Part shown: piece after piece, positions 17,517 to 26,870 of the stretch | Numbering within the stretch: the stretch's first letter is position 1 | Layout of the letters: each line of letters begins with the position of its first letter | Origin: Apibacter raozihei | GTDB taxonomy: Bacteria > Bacteroidota > Bacteroidia > Flavobacteriales > Weeksellaceae | Length of the DNA: 64,000 nt | Direction: 5' to 3' | Assembly (NCBI RefSeq): GCF_004014855.1 | Contig: NZ_CP034930.1 | Span: 1,054,001 to 1,118,000, forward strand | Made by a program: the position numbers and the translations under genes | Notes under the pieces: generated by a model | What the model was told of the DNA's origin: nothing | The model's input: the letters and a program-made list of their open reading frames with translations, nothing else | The model's database searches: none

Positions 17517-18728
17517 TTATAAGTTGCTGTTGGCAGGAGCGGGAATCAATTTTCGTATTTCGTTAAGCTGTTGCTGCAGAGAACTCAATTCCTTTTGCTG
17601 GGCTTCAAGGAAAGCATCCTGCTTTTGAATGAGTTTTTCCTGTTCTATAGAATACAGGGTAAGCTCTTCAATTTTTTGGAGCAGTAAGTTAGAAAATTCT
17701 CCGACCTTAAGACCTTTATCCTGAATTTCCCGTGCAGAAGGCATTTCGGGCAGATGATGGTTGTTTTGTATGAAAATTTCCAGCTCTTTTAATGAAGGCA
17801 ACGCATATTCCGGCTTTAAAGAGGACTTTCCGGTATAGTATTTCTGGAAAACATAATCGGCAGGAATCTGAAGATCCACTCTTACTTCGGAAGCATGCAG
17901 GGTTCCGTTAACGGTTAGTTTTTCATCGGGCTTGGTAGTCCCAATTCCCACGTTTCCGGCTGCAGTGATAGTCATCCGGTTAGTAGCATGAGTGATAAAT
18001 GAAAAATTATGATTGCTTTCAGTACCTATTATCCCACCGGGAAGAGAATTAAAATATCCCTGATGCGCCCACATTCCGGTGACAATATTTCCTCCGTTAA
18101 TCAAGAATTTGGCATGGGAGTTTCCATATAAATGTAATACTTTTTCCCAACCGCTTTTATTTACTTTGGTAGTACCTATGCCCACATCTCCGGCGGCAGT
18201 GATAGTCATCCGGTTAGTAGCATTAGTGATAAATGAAAAATTATGATTGCTTTCAGTACCTATTATCCCACCGGGAAGAGAATTAAAATATCCCTGATGC
18301 GCCCACATTCCGGTGACAATATTCCCTCCGTTAATTAAAAATTTGGCATGGGAGTTTCCGTATAAGTGCAATACTTTTCCCCAGCCGTTTCTATTTTCTA
18401 CGTTAGAGGTACCAATGCCCACATCACCTCTTTTAAGAATATAAACTCCGTTCGATGTAGTCCAGGGAGAGTCGCCGTGCCCAAGGAAAATTCTTTGGTT
18501 ATTAGTACCGGTACCGAAAAGTCCTATACCTGCAGTTGCTGCGGAAGATATATCAGTTTTATAAAGTAATCCACCAGACCAGTTGTAGGTTGGATTGGGT
18601 GAAATCATTTCAATCTGCCCTCCGTCTACACGAAGATTGGAACCTTGGGTAACGGGGTAAGTATTTTGAGCGTTTAGGTTTAAAACCAGAGCAGAGGCAC
18701 AAAGTAAAGCGATTATATTTTTTTTCAT
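17517..18728 (-). CDS. Secreted tail-fibre-like protein with coiled-coil C-terminus
   Basis: 403 residues. Signal peptide MKKNIIALLCASALVLNLNAQ, then short glycine-rich modules ending ITAAGDVGIGTT, typical of Bacteroidota tail-fibre-like proteins. Two 78-79-residue modules (KVLHLYGNSHAKFLINGG... to VGIGTT) are nearly identical. The C-terminal part has the conserved ELEIFIQNNHHLPEMPSA segment and a coiled coil of about 50 residues (EKLIQKQDAFLEAQQKE). It probably forms a trimeric fibre on the cell surface. It sits 5 bases after the upstream gene and 12 before the RHS gene, so it is cotranscribed and may anchor or display the RHS complex; that role is inferred. Confidence 0.75.
   Translation of the reverse strand: MKKNIIALLCASALVLNLNAQNTYPVTQGSNLRVDGGQIEMISPNPTYNWSGGLLYKTDISSAATAGIGLFGTGTNNQRIFLGHGDSPWTTSNGVYILKRGDVGIGTSNVENRNGWGKVLHLYGNSHAKFLINGGNIVTGMWAHQGYFNSLPGGIIGTESNHNFSFITNATNRMTITAAGDVGIGTTKVNKSGWEKVLHLYGNSHAKFLINGGNIVTGMWAHQGYFNSLPGGIIGTESNHNFSFITHATNRMTITAAGNVGIGTTKPDEKLTVNGTLHASEVRVDLQIPADYVFQKYYTGKSSLKPEYALPSLKELEIFIQNNHHLPEMPSAREIQDKGLKVGEFSNLLLQKIEELTLYSIEQEKLIQKQDAFLEAQQKELSSLQQQLNEIRKLIPAPANSNL
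17947..18417 (-). repeat. In-frame tandem repeat of two 78-79 codon units in the tail-fibre gene
   Basis: Units 17947-18180 and 18181-18417 are almost identical at the DNA level, including third codon positions, so the duplication is recent. Each encodes one fibre module. Copy number could change by slippage or recombination. Confidence 0.8.
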
Positions 18729-18733
18729 AATAA

Positions 18734-21700
18734 TTAATTTTGAGATTTATAGTTATATTCAAATGATTTAAGCAGGTTTCCCTCGGAGTCTTTGATTTGC
18801 ATGAGTCTTCCCATCGAATCGTAGCTGTAATATTCCGTCAGGCTGTTGGGAGCGGTGATGGAGGTAACCCCCACTAAGGGCTGGTAAGTGTAGGAGGTTA
18901 TACGGGCATCAGGAAGCTGGGCTCTGAGCCGGGCAAAAGCCTCCCACAGGCCGGATGAATTGGCATCATCCGAAAGTTTTTGGAGGTTTTCGACCTGGTT
19001 TTCTATCTGACTATACGTGGCTCCCTCAATTTTAGCAATAGGATACGTCTGGCTGTATCCCCAGATAATAGTGACCGGCAGCCCCTCTTGCGGTGTGTAT
19101 TGCAGAAGATTTCCATGAGAATCGTAACGGTCATAAGTGATTTTCTTCTCGGCACTGGCTTCTCCTTTTTTAGAGTAAACAAACTTAGGCAGGATAAGCT
19201 TTGAGGTAGTTGCATCTTTAGCATATTCAATGCGGCTAAAAGAAAGCTGCTTTTCTGTACCGTTTTCCAATCTTCGTACCTCAGTGGATACCGGAGCAGC
19301 AATGCGGTTTTGTGCCGTTAGCTCCTGCATAAGAGGATGACTTGCAGCTAAATCCGGAGGATATTGATACTGGGTAATCAGCTCTCCGGTGGAGGTGCTT
19401 ACTTTTTCACTGGTAAGCTGTAAGTGATTGGGACTATCGTAGTTATACTGTGTGGTTGTTTTGATATTTCCATTTGTAGTATAAACAAACGATTCAATGG
19501 ACGATAAATAATGTCTTTGGCTATAGATGAAGTAGCTGTCCACATTATAATGGTATCCTTTATTTAGTTGATTTGGTACTTCACCGATGGTTTGCATAAG
19601 ATCATACCCAATTTGTTTTGGAACGTAATTTTTATATTTATAATCTAAACTTTTTTGTTTTTTGTAAGTATATTTTTTAAATTCTAAATGTTGAATTGTA
19701 TCAATATCTTTTTTAAATTTTAATTCAGTTAATGGCTTTCCATTAAGAAAAGCATTTCCCATACTGACTCCTCGTGATGTATTTACATCTCCATTTTCAA
19801 ATGCACGACATTCACTATAAGGAAGTTCTTCTTGATTCAAGATAAAAGAATGCTTGATTCCACCTTGCTCAAAATTATCTCCGCCTATACTTTCTATAAC
19901 CGTTGGGTATACGATACTATAACCATCCATAGAATATAGAGGAACTGCTGGATTAGAATAAAGAGTAATAAGTTGAACATTCCCCTCGCCATATGAATCT
20001 ATGTTAGGTGATAAATCCGGTGAGGCAGTTACAAATTCCCCACTGCTCCTGTCCATGTTATTAATATTGCTAGCGTAATAATATTTTTTTATGTGACTGA
20101 TTTTATTCTCTTCAGTGTAATTAATAATTTTGCTTACTCGATTACCTGCATACGGTTTATTTACATTTTGATAATAAGGTTTTATTTTTGAGTAGAAAAT
20201 GGTACCGCTGACATAAGTACATTTTCTTAATCCTGTCGCTTTTAGTTTGTACATACCTTCAGCTAAATAATACGGAAATTTATATACAATTTCTGAAGTG
20301 TGGTTACCGATAGAAACAATATTGTCTTTGGAATCAAGTAGAGTAATATTTCCACCTACTTTATTATGTATAGGATCATATGTACATTTTGGATCACCAT
20401 CGTCAAAATCAATAGTTATGGATAACTTTCCTTCCTGTGAGAAAGGTACCTCAAATTCGACAAAATCATTTTTGTGACCAGTATAGTTAGAACCATAGTA
20501 AGTTAAGACATTTTCTTGGGGGACTGGCGGTGGAATTACATACTCATCAATGTTTCTTGTATTGGGTTCATATTGAATTTCAGTAAATCCTCTTGTAGGA
20601 TAAACAATTTTTTTTAAAAGTCCATAATACGAAGTTTTTGGGTTAGAATTTCGATTTGTATTTTTAAAAAATCTTGAATTTAAAGGAAGATTATCATAGA
20701 TTAGATTAAAATTATTAGCATTATTAAAATATCCATATATATCTTTAGCATATGAATGACGTGCTGGTAATTCCTGCGGGTAATAATATTCAAAAGTATG
20801 CTGTTTTATAACTGAATTTGTAGAAGATATTTCTTTAATAGCACTAAGAAATATTCTTTCGTCATTTAAATGTGTATAGTTATTGCTATAAGAATTATTT
20901 ACGGGTACTCTTATATAATTAAATTCAAAAGACTTCAATAATTGGTATGTACTTTTAATGTTTATTTTTGTAAGCTGGCATGACTCATTATTGCTTTTTT
21001 GAGCAGGAATTTTAAATATTTCATAAAAAAACTCAACTTGATTGCCTTTGTCATCTATAATTGAATTTAAATAAGGAACTCTGCTAAGTTCATATTGGGG
21101 GATAGGTATGTTAGCCGTGATGTCTAAAGGGGTTTTATCATTGTATTTCCCTGTTGCAGTTTGGGAATATGAAGAAATATAATTAAAACCTTTAGTTATA
21201 TAATTGAATTTTAGTTCTTCTCCCTGAGTGGTTTTGATTCTGGTTAAGTACCAGGCTGTATTTACTTGTTTGGGGTGGATTTGGGCGGAAGATCTTTGTC
21301 TTACAAATTCAATTGAATTTTCATGTTCACCAAAGTAATATTCTGTACCGTCTATATTAGTGACTTTAAAGTGTAGGCATGTAGGTAAATCTTTTGATGT
21401 GAAAGTTTCAATTTTAATATTAGAAGGTTCTAATTGTATAATTTTGCCTTTATCTAAAATAAATTTCACAGATAAAATATCAGGAATAGTAAGAGTAAAA
21501 ACATCCTTTTCCGTATCGTAGTCTGGTTTTATAGCTATAAGTAAATTTGGATCATTTTTTTGACATGATAAGGCAGCAGGGAATTTCTCTAAATCAAAAA
21601 AAGATGATGTTTCATCGGGTTCCTTGCGTATGGTTCTGTTAATAACTCCAGTTGAGATAAGGTTCCAACTGAGACCTAGTTGTTTAGATATTTCATCAAC

Positions 21701-21955
21701 CCTAACTCCATTTGAAGAATAGGTGGCTTTTATAGGATAGTTGTTGCTTCCGTGTTTAAATGTGTAGATAGGGATAGATATGTCAGGACTTCCTGTAAAC
21801 AGTCCAACGTTTATATTTCCATAAGAGCCTAAACTTTCAGAAATTGGGGTAGGAGGAGTTAAGTTTTCTATATTGTATTGGTCTTTTCTCTGTGAAAAAC
21901 CGATACCAACTTGTAAAAAAAATAAAATAATAAAAAGTAGTTTGTTTTTTTTCAT
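18734..21955 (-). CDS. Large secreted SpvB/TcB-like RHS-partner protein
   Basis: 1073 residues with signal peptide MKKNKLLFIILFFLQVGIGFSQ. The N-terminal block (SLGSYGNINVGLFTGSPDIS, IKATYSSNGVRVDEI, then L-G-L-S-W-N-L) is the SpvB/TcdB-type opening found in proteins that precede RHS genes in Bacteroidota. The C-terminal 200 residues contain YD-like repeats (EKKITYDRYDSHGNLLQYT, LTEYYSYDSMGRLMQIKDS) but no GRWF core and no toxin tip. In Tc toxins, a TcB of this type and a TcC RHS protein together build the toxin cocoon, and the adjacent pair here could do the same (inference). The operon places it 23 bases after 21979 and 5 before the fibre gene. The central section is AT-rich while the 3' end is richer in G+C. 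Confidence 0.75.
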   Translation of the reverse strand: MKKNKLLFIILFFLQVGIGFSQRKDQYNIENLTPPTPISESLGSYGNINVGLFTGSPDISIPIYTFKHGSNNYPIKATYSSNGVRVDEISKQLGLSWNLISTGVINRTIRKEPDETSSFFDLEKFPAALSCQKNDPNLLIAIKPDYDTEKDVFTLTIPDILSVKFILDKGKIIQLEPSNIKIETFTSKDLPTCLHFKVTNIDGTEYYFGEHENSIEFVRQRSSAQIHPKQVNTAWYLTRIKTTQGEELKFNYITKGFNYISSYSQTATGKYNDKTPLDITANIPIPQYELSRVPYLNSIIDDKGNQVEFFYEIFKIPAQKSNNESCQLTKINIKSTYQLLKSFEFNYIRVPVNNSYSNNYTHLNDERIFLSAIKEISSTNSVIKQHTFEYYYPQELPARHSYAKDIYGYFNNANNFNLIYDNLPLNSRFFKNTNRNSNPKTSYYGLLKKIVYPTRGFTEIQYEPNTRNIDEYVIPPPVPQENVLTYYGSNYTGHKNDFVEFEVPFSQEGKLSITIDFDDGDPKCTYDPIHNKVGGNITLLDSKDNIVSIGNHTSEIVYKFPYYLAEGMYKLKATGLRKCTYVSGTIFYSKIKPYYQNVNKPYAGNRVSKIINYTEENKISHIKKYYYASNINNMDRSSGEFVTASPDLSPNIDSYGEGNVQLITLYSNPAVPLYSMDGYSIVYPTVIESIGGDNFEQGGIKHSFILNQEELPYSECRAFENGDVNTSRGVSMGNAFLNGKPLTELKFKKDIDTIQHLEFKKYTYKKQKSLDYKYKNYVPKQIGYDLMQTIGEVPNQLNKGYHYNVDSYFIYSQRHYLSSIESFVYTTNGNIKTTTQYNYDSPNHLQLTSEKVSTSTGELITQYQYPPDLAASHPLMQELTAQNRIAAPVSTEVRRLENGTEKQLSFSRIEYAKDATTSKLILPKFVYSKKGEASAEKKITYDRYDSHGNLLQYTPQEGLPVTIIWGYSQTYPIAKIEGATYSQIENQVENLQKLSDDANSSGLWEAFARLRAQLPDARITSYTYQPLVGVTSITAPNSLTEYYSYDSMGRLMQIKDSEGNLLKSFEYNYKSQN

Positions 21956-21978
21956 TGAGATAGTTTTAAAATAAAAAT

Positions 21979-23577
21979 TTAATTTCCGGATTTAATAATT
22001 TTCACAGATTCTCTAATACCCGAAGGAAGAGTAATAGAAAAGAGATATACGCCCGGAGTATATCCGGATAAATCTATGGGAGTAGTAGAATACCGAACAG
22101 ATTTTTGTTGAAGCAATTTTCCGCTTAAATCAAAAACCTGAATATTCTCATGACCCTTTAATTCTCCGGCAATAATTACATTCACAAATCGTTCCGTAGG
22201 GTTGGGATATATTTCCCAGGATTTTCTTTGAGTTTCAGTAGTTTGTTTTTCATCCGTGAGCATCTTGACCACCCAGAAATCCGTTTGTCCCTGCGTATCC
22301 ACAGTTTTGTCCCTAGATAGGGAAGAATTGGAGGTACCCGCCAAAAGCAGGCTTCCGTTACGGGTTTCCGCAGCACAGGATAACAAATCCGTCCGATCTC
22401 CTCCAATTTTCTTTTTCCATAAAATTTCTCCGGAAGCAGAAATTTTTACAGTCATATAATCACTTTGCATAATTCCGTTCGCATCCACAGACAATGAACT
22501 GCCGGCAATCAAAAAATCACCCGGTTCGGTTTCCATAATTTTCGAGGGAATATCTACAGCCCCCATATCCACCGACTGCTGCCAAACCGGATTTCCGGAC
22601 GGATCAGTTTTAATCAGCCAGATATCAGAACCTTCCCCCAGGCTCGCAGATTTAGTTCCTTCAGGAGGAGAATCAGAGCTTCCGGCCAGTAAAAATCCGC
22701 CGTCCCGGGTAACGATCATATCTGCCAGTTCATCATTTCCTTTACCTCCATAGCTTTTTTCCCAAACTACCGTTCCCTGGTTATCCAGGCGGACCAGCCA
22801 ATAGTCGTTTTCTCCGTAGGAATTTTCAGATTTATCGAACCCGGCAGGAGAGTTGGAATATCCCGCAGCTATATATCCCCCGGGAATTTCCCGGATACTT
22901 TTCAACAATTCGTAATTTTCTCCACCCAGTGTTTTCTGCCAGAGAATAGTTCCCTTACTATCCAGCTTGATAATCCAGAAATCCATGGAGCCCCTCGATG
23001 GCTCCTTCTTTTCCGAAGAAGCAGGGGAATCAGAAGAACCTCCGAGAATATAACCCAGATCAGAAGTTTGTCTTATGGATAGGAGCTGGTCGGAACCGGC
23101 CCCACCCAGTGTTTTTTGCCATTGTATTTCTCCCCTGGCATCCAGCTTTACAATCCAGTAATCATTTAGTCCTCTGCAGGAATCCGTTTTATCCCCTGAA
23201 ATTCCCGAAAAAGAACTTCCTCCCAGAATATAGCCTCCGTCCTGAGTAAGCCCTATACTGTACAGATAATCCGCCTGGTTTCCTCCCAACGATTTTTGCC
23301 ATTCCTGATGTCCTTGTTCATTAAGTTTCCATAGGAAATAATCCAGGCTGCCCTGAGTAGTATGCTGTAAATCTCCGGATTTAACCGAAACCGAACTTCC
23401 GGCAAGGATGCTTCCATAATCCGGAGTAGGTAGCGCATCAAAAAGATATTCCCCCTGTTTTCCTCCGATACTTTTCTGCCAGGAAATATCCTGAGAGTAA
23501 AGGGGAAGTGAAGAAAAATAAAACATCAAAAATAAAGGCACCAGATGCCTGAGTTGATCAGTGTATAAATATTTCAT
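21979..23577 (-). CDS. T9SS-sorted secreted repeat protein (propeller-like), first gene of the RHS operon
   Basis: 532 residues from the ATG at 23577 (MKYLYTDQLRHLVPL..., signal peptide ending LYSQ). The longer start at 23607 falls inside the -7 promoter box, so I reject it. Seven or eight repeats follow, each with W-Q-K-(S/T)-(L/I)-G-G...D, D-G-G-Y-I-L-G-G-S-S and a W-x-x-K-L-D strand, as in beta-propeller-like repeats. The last 75 residues (WEIYPNPTERFVNVIIAGEL to the end) are a type A T9SS sorting domain, so the protein is exported through T9SS and cell-surface attached or released. Its lead position in the RHS operon is notable and suggests surface display linked to toxin delivery; no function is proven. 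Confidence 0.75.
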   Translation of the reverse strand: MKYLYTDQLRHLVPLFLMFYFSSLPLYSQDISWQKSIGGKQGEYLFDALPTPDYGSILAGSSVSVKSGDLQHTTQGSLDYFLWKLNEQGHQEWQKSLGGNQADYLYSIGLTQDGGYILGGSSFSGISGDKTDSCRGLNDYWIVKLDARGEIQWQKTLGGAGSDQLLSIRQTSDLGYILGGSSDSPASSEKKEPSRGSMDFWIIKLDSKGTILWQKTLGGENYELLKSIREIPGGYIAAGYSNSPAGFDKSENSYGENDYWLVRLDNQGTVVWEKSYGGKGNDELADMIVTRDGGFLLAGSSDSPPEGTKSASLGEGSDIWLIKTDPSGNPVWQQSVDMGAVDIPSKIMETEPGDFLIAGSSLSVDANGIMQSDYMTVKISASGEILWKKKIGGDRTDLLSCAAETRNGSLLLAGTSNSSLSRDKTVDTQGQTDFWVVKMLTDEKQTTETQRKSWEIYPNPTERFVNVIIAGELKGHENIQVFDLSGKLLQQKSVRYSTTPIDLSGYTPGVYLFSITLPSGIRESVKIIKSGN

Positions 23578-23604
23578 AAAGTTAGTTTTCAGCAAATGAA
23601 GTAA

Positions 23605-23612
23605 CAAAGATA
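23605..23612 (-). promoter_or_regulatory. Promoter -7 box of the RHS operon
   Basis: TATCTTTG on the minus strand is a perfect TAnnTTTG, 28 bases before the ATG at 23577. No clear TTTG -33 element is visible. It would drive the four-gene operon, with the orphan cassettes only distally. Confidence 0.65.
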
Positions 23613-24334
23613 AAGGTTTATCCGGATAAATAAAATAAAATATGAGATAAAAAACGGAATTGTATTATTGTTGTAACAATTTAAACGTTTAATTTATTTA
23701 ATTAATTGTCAGGTTCATTATAGTGTATAGTATTGCTGCTCTTAACGTAATTGGATGAATGTGAAATGACTGGAATTTGTTTAATAATAAACAGTAATTA
23801 TGTTTAATTTAAATTAAATTTTTTGTAAAATGTAAATTCAACATATTATTTTATATAAAGAGATTAATTAAATTTTTTAATAATTTTTGTTTAATTTAAA
23901 CAAGATATTTTGTTTAATTAAAATAGTAAAAAAGTGTTTATGTTTATTAAGTTTTTCATGGTGTTTTTTTACCTAGAAATACAATTGATTTTTTAATTTT
24001 ATTAGTTGTTTAATCAATTAAATAAATCTTTTTTAAAATATTTATGTAAATATTACTATGGGCGTGTAAAAAGTTATGAATCATAATGAACAAACAAAAT
24101 GAAAATGAAGGTTGACGATAACCGTAAATTGAAAATTGAGATAATTTAGAATCAGTACAAATTTCTTTAAAATGTGACAAAAATCATAAAAATATTAATT
24201 TAAATTGTATATTAGGAAACCTAATCAGCTAATAGATGCCGAAGGGTATAAAAGAAGAATTGAAATAGTAAGTTGTTAGTAGTAAATCAGTTGTGAAAAA
24301 AGCAAGTATAATATAAAACCAATAAAATATAGCT
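23608..24334. other. Long AT-rich intergenic region between the RHS operon and acn
   Basis: 727 bases without a gene on either strand that I can support. It holds the RHS operon promoter at its left edge and five copies of TGTTTAAT at 23778, 23801, 23888, 23911 and 24007, all in the same orientation. No consensus -7 box is visible for acn. Confidence 0.6.
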
Positions 24335-26605
24335 ATGATTTTTGATTTAAATATGATTAAAGCGGTATACGGCCGTTATGTGTCAAGAGTTGAAAAAGCT
24401 CGAAAAGTAGCAGGAAAACCTTTGACTTATTCTGAAAAAATATTATATTCTCACTTATTTGCCGGAGATCCTACCGAAGCTTTTGTCCGTGGAGAGTCCT
24501 ATGTGGATTTTACTCCGGATCGCGTAGCGATGCAGGATGCTACAGCGCAGATGGCACTGCTTCAGTTTATGCAGGCAGGTAAAAAAAACGCAGCGGTTCC
24601 TTCTACGGTGCATGCCGATCATCTTATACAGGCCAGGGTAGGTGCTGACAAAGATTTGCAGGAAGCACTAAATAAAAATAATGAGGTTTATAATTTCTTA
24701 TCCTCAGTATCTAATAAATATGGTATTGGATTCTGGAAACCCGGAGCAGGAATTATACATCAGGTAATCCTTGAAAATTATGCATTTCCAGGGGGGATGA
24801 TGATTGGGACGGACTCTCATACGGTAAATGCCGGAGGGTTAGGAATGGTAGCTATTGGTGTAGGTGGAGCAGATGCCGTGGATGTTATGGCAGGCATGGC
24901 CTGGGAGTTGAAGTTTCCTAAACTTATAGGTGTTAAGCTTATTGGTAAACTAAGCGGTTGGACATCTCCTAAAGATATTATATTGGAAGTTTCCGGTTTA
25001 TTAACTGTAAAAGGAGGAACGGGCTGTATTGTTGAATATTTCGGAGAAGGAGCGGAATCGCTTTCCTGTACAGGTAAGGGTACGATATGTAATATGGGAG
25101 CCGAGGTAGGAGCTACCACTTCCATTTTTGCTTACGATGAAAGTATGAGCAGATACCTGAGAAGTACCAGCCGGGCAGAAATTGCAGACGAAGCGGATTT
25201 GTTAAAAGATGAACTTCGTGCGGACAAAGAAGTGTACGAAAATCCGGCGCAATATTTTGATCAATTAATCGAAATAGATTTAAACAATTTGGAACCTCAC
25301 CTAAACGGTCCTTTTTCACCGGATATAGCTACGCCGATATCCCAAATGAAAGAAGTGGCTGAGAAAAACGGCTGGCCGTTGCAGATAGAAGTAGGTTTGA
25401 TAGGATCTTGTACGAATTCATCGTATGAAGATATCTCACGTGCTGCTTCCATAGCTAAACAGGCAGCAGAAAAAGGAATAAAGCCCAAAGCGGAATATAC
25501 GATTACTCCAGGATCTGAGCTGGTAAGATATACCGTGGAACGAGATGGTTACCTGGATATATTTGATAAAATCGGAGGAAAAGTTTTTGCCAATGCCTGC
25601 GGTCCGTGCATCGGACAATGGGCGAGGGAAGGAGCTGAAAAGCAGGAGAAAAATACGATCGTACACTCCTTTAACCGTAATTTTGCTAAAAGATCAGACG
25701 GTAACCCCAATACGTACGCTTTTGTAGGTTCACCGGAATTAGTAACTGCTTTGGCTATTGCCGGAGATTTAACTTTTGATCCACGCAAAGATACCTTGAA
25801 AAATGAGCAGGGAGAAGAAATATTGCTGGAAGAGCCTAATGGGTTTGAACTTCCTCCCAGAGGTTTTGACGTAGATGATCCAGGATATCAGGCTCCTGCA
25901 GCAGATGGTTCTTCAATACAGGTAGAAGTTTCTCCAGATTCTGATCGCATACAGCTTTTGGAAAGCTTTCCTGCCTGGGATGGTAAAAATATTACAGGGA
26001 TACGGTTACTTATTAAAGCCTATGGGAAATGTACTACCGACCATATCTCCATGGCAGGTCCTTGGTTGAAATACCGCGGACATCTGGATAATATTTCCAA
26101 TAATACCTTGATAGGTGCAGTGAATGCATTTAATATGGAAACCAATAAGGTTAAAAATGAAGATACCGGAGAGTATATGGCGGTTCCGGATTCAGCGAGA
26201 AAATATAAGGCTGACGGAGTTCCTACTCTGGTTGTAGGCGATTATAACTATGGTGAAGGTTCCTCCAGGGAGCATGCAGCTATGCAGCCCAGACATTTGG
26301 GAGTTCGAGCGGTTTTAGTTAAATCTTTTGCCAGAATTCACGAAACAAACCTTAAAAAGCAAGGAATGCTGGCATTAACTTTTGCACAGCCGGATGATTA
26401 TGATAAAATTCAGGAAGATGATATTTTTAACTTTTTAGATTTGGATCAATTTGCTCCGGGTAAATCGATTAGTATTGAAATAGTTCATGCAGACGGAAGT
26501 AAAGATATTATTATTACTAACCATACATATAACGAAGGTCAGATTGAATGGTTCAAGGCCGGTTCAGCTTTAAATCTTATTAAAATGAACGAAGCCAAAA
26601 AGTAA
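24335..26605 (+). CDS. acn: Aconitate hydratase
   Basis: 756 residues, the size of the mitochondrial-type aconitases common in Bacteroidota. It isomerises citrate to isocitrate in the TCA cycle. The [4Fe-4S] ligands are visible: Cys359 in [11 protein letters not shown], and Cys422 and Cys425 in [11 protein letters not shown]. Other signatures are the substrate segment [15 protein letters not shown] (about residue 155) and the swivelling domain with [17 protein letters not shown]. The start [15 protein letters not shown] fits family N-termini. It is a single-gene unit closed by a strong hairpin at 26631-26668. Confidence 0.95.
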   Translation: MIFDLNMIKAVYGRYVSRVEKARKVAGKPLTYSEKILYSHLFAGDPTEAFVRGESYVDFTPDRVAMQDATAQMALLQFMQAGKKNAAVPSTVHADHLIQARVGADKDLQEALNKNNEVYNFLSSVSNKYGIGFWKPGAGIIHQVILENYAFPGGMMIGTDSHTVNAGGLGMVAIGVGGADAVDVMAGMAWELKFPKLIGVKLIGKLSGWTSPKDIILEVSGLLTVKGGTGCIVEYFGEGAESLSCTGKGTICNMGAEVGATTSIFAYDESMSRYLRSTSRAEIADEADLLKDELRADKEVYENPAQYFDQLIEIDLNNLEPHLNGPFSPDIATPISQMKEVAEKNGWPLQIEVGLIGSCTNSSYEDISRAASIAKQAAEKGIKPKAEYTITPGSELVRYTVERDGYLDIFDKIGGKVFANACGPCIGQWAREGAEKQEKNTIVHSFNRNFAKRSDGNPNTYAFVGSPELVTALAIAGDLTFDPRKDTLKNEQGEEILLEEPNGFELPPRGFDVDDPGYQAPAADGSSIQVEVSPDSDRIQLLESFPAWDGKNITGIRLLIKAYGKCTTDHISMAGPWLKYRGHLDNISNNTLIGAVNAFNMETNKVKNEDTGEYMAVPDSARKYKADGVPTLVVGDYNYGEGSSREHAAMQPRHLGVRAVLVKSFARIHETNLKKQGMLALTFAQPDDYDKIQEDDIFNFLDLDQFAPGKSISIEIVHADGSKDIIITNHTYNEGQIEWFKAGSALNLIKMNEAKK

Positions 26606-26630
26606 AAACATAGTAAGTATTTTATGTTAA

Positions 26631-26668
26631 AAGCGAGAAACCTCTGGTATACCAGAGGTTTCTCGCTT
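26631..26668 (+). terminator. Terminator of acn
   Basis: Perfect 17-bp stem (26631-26647 with 26652-26668), loop TATA, 25 bases past the stop. Confidence 0.85.
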
Positions 26669-26840
26669 TAGTTTAATGTATAATTAAGGCTCTAAATTGT
26701 AATCAAATATGAAAAGTAAATAATTATATATTACATTTAAATGCTGCTGAATAGTTGATGCTTTTTCATAATAGATGCTAATTTGTTAAATAAAAATAAA
26801 ATTTATTAAAATTTTATTTTTATTTAAAGTTAGATATATG

Positions 26841-26848
26841 TACCTTTA
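26841..26848 (+). promoter_or_regulatory. Probable -7 box for the metalloprotease gene
   Basis: TACCTTTA differs from TAnnTTTG only in the last base and lies 22 bases before the ATG at 26871. Confidence 0.35.
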
Positions 26849-26870
26849 TAACACACATTAAAAAGCAATT

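Noticed and set aside
23607..23607. Longer start of the T9SS repeat protein.
   Set aside because: The codon lies inside the -7 box TATCTTTG; ATG 23577 gives a proper signal peptide.
24099..24149. A 16-codon open frame (M-K-M-K-V-D-D-N...) upstream of acn.
   Set aside because: Too short to support as a leader peptide; no stop-hairpin arrangement follows.
24817..25788. Minus-strand open frames of 60-100 codons within acn, some Pro-rich.
   Set aside because: Antisense shadows of a well-conserved gene; no start signals.
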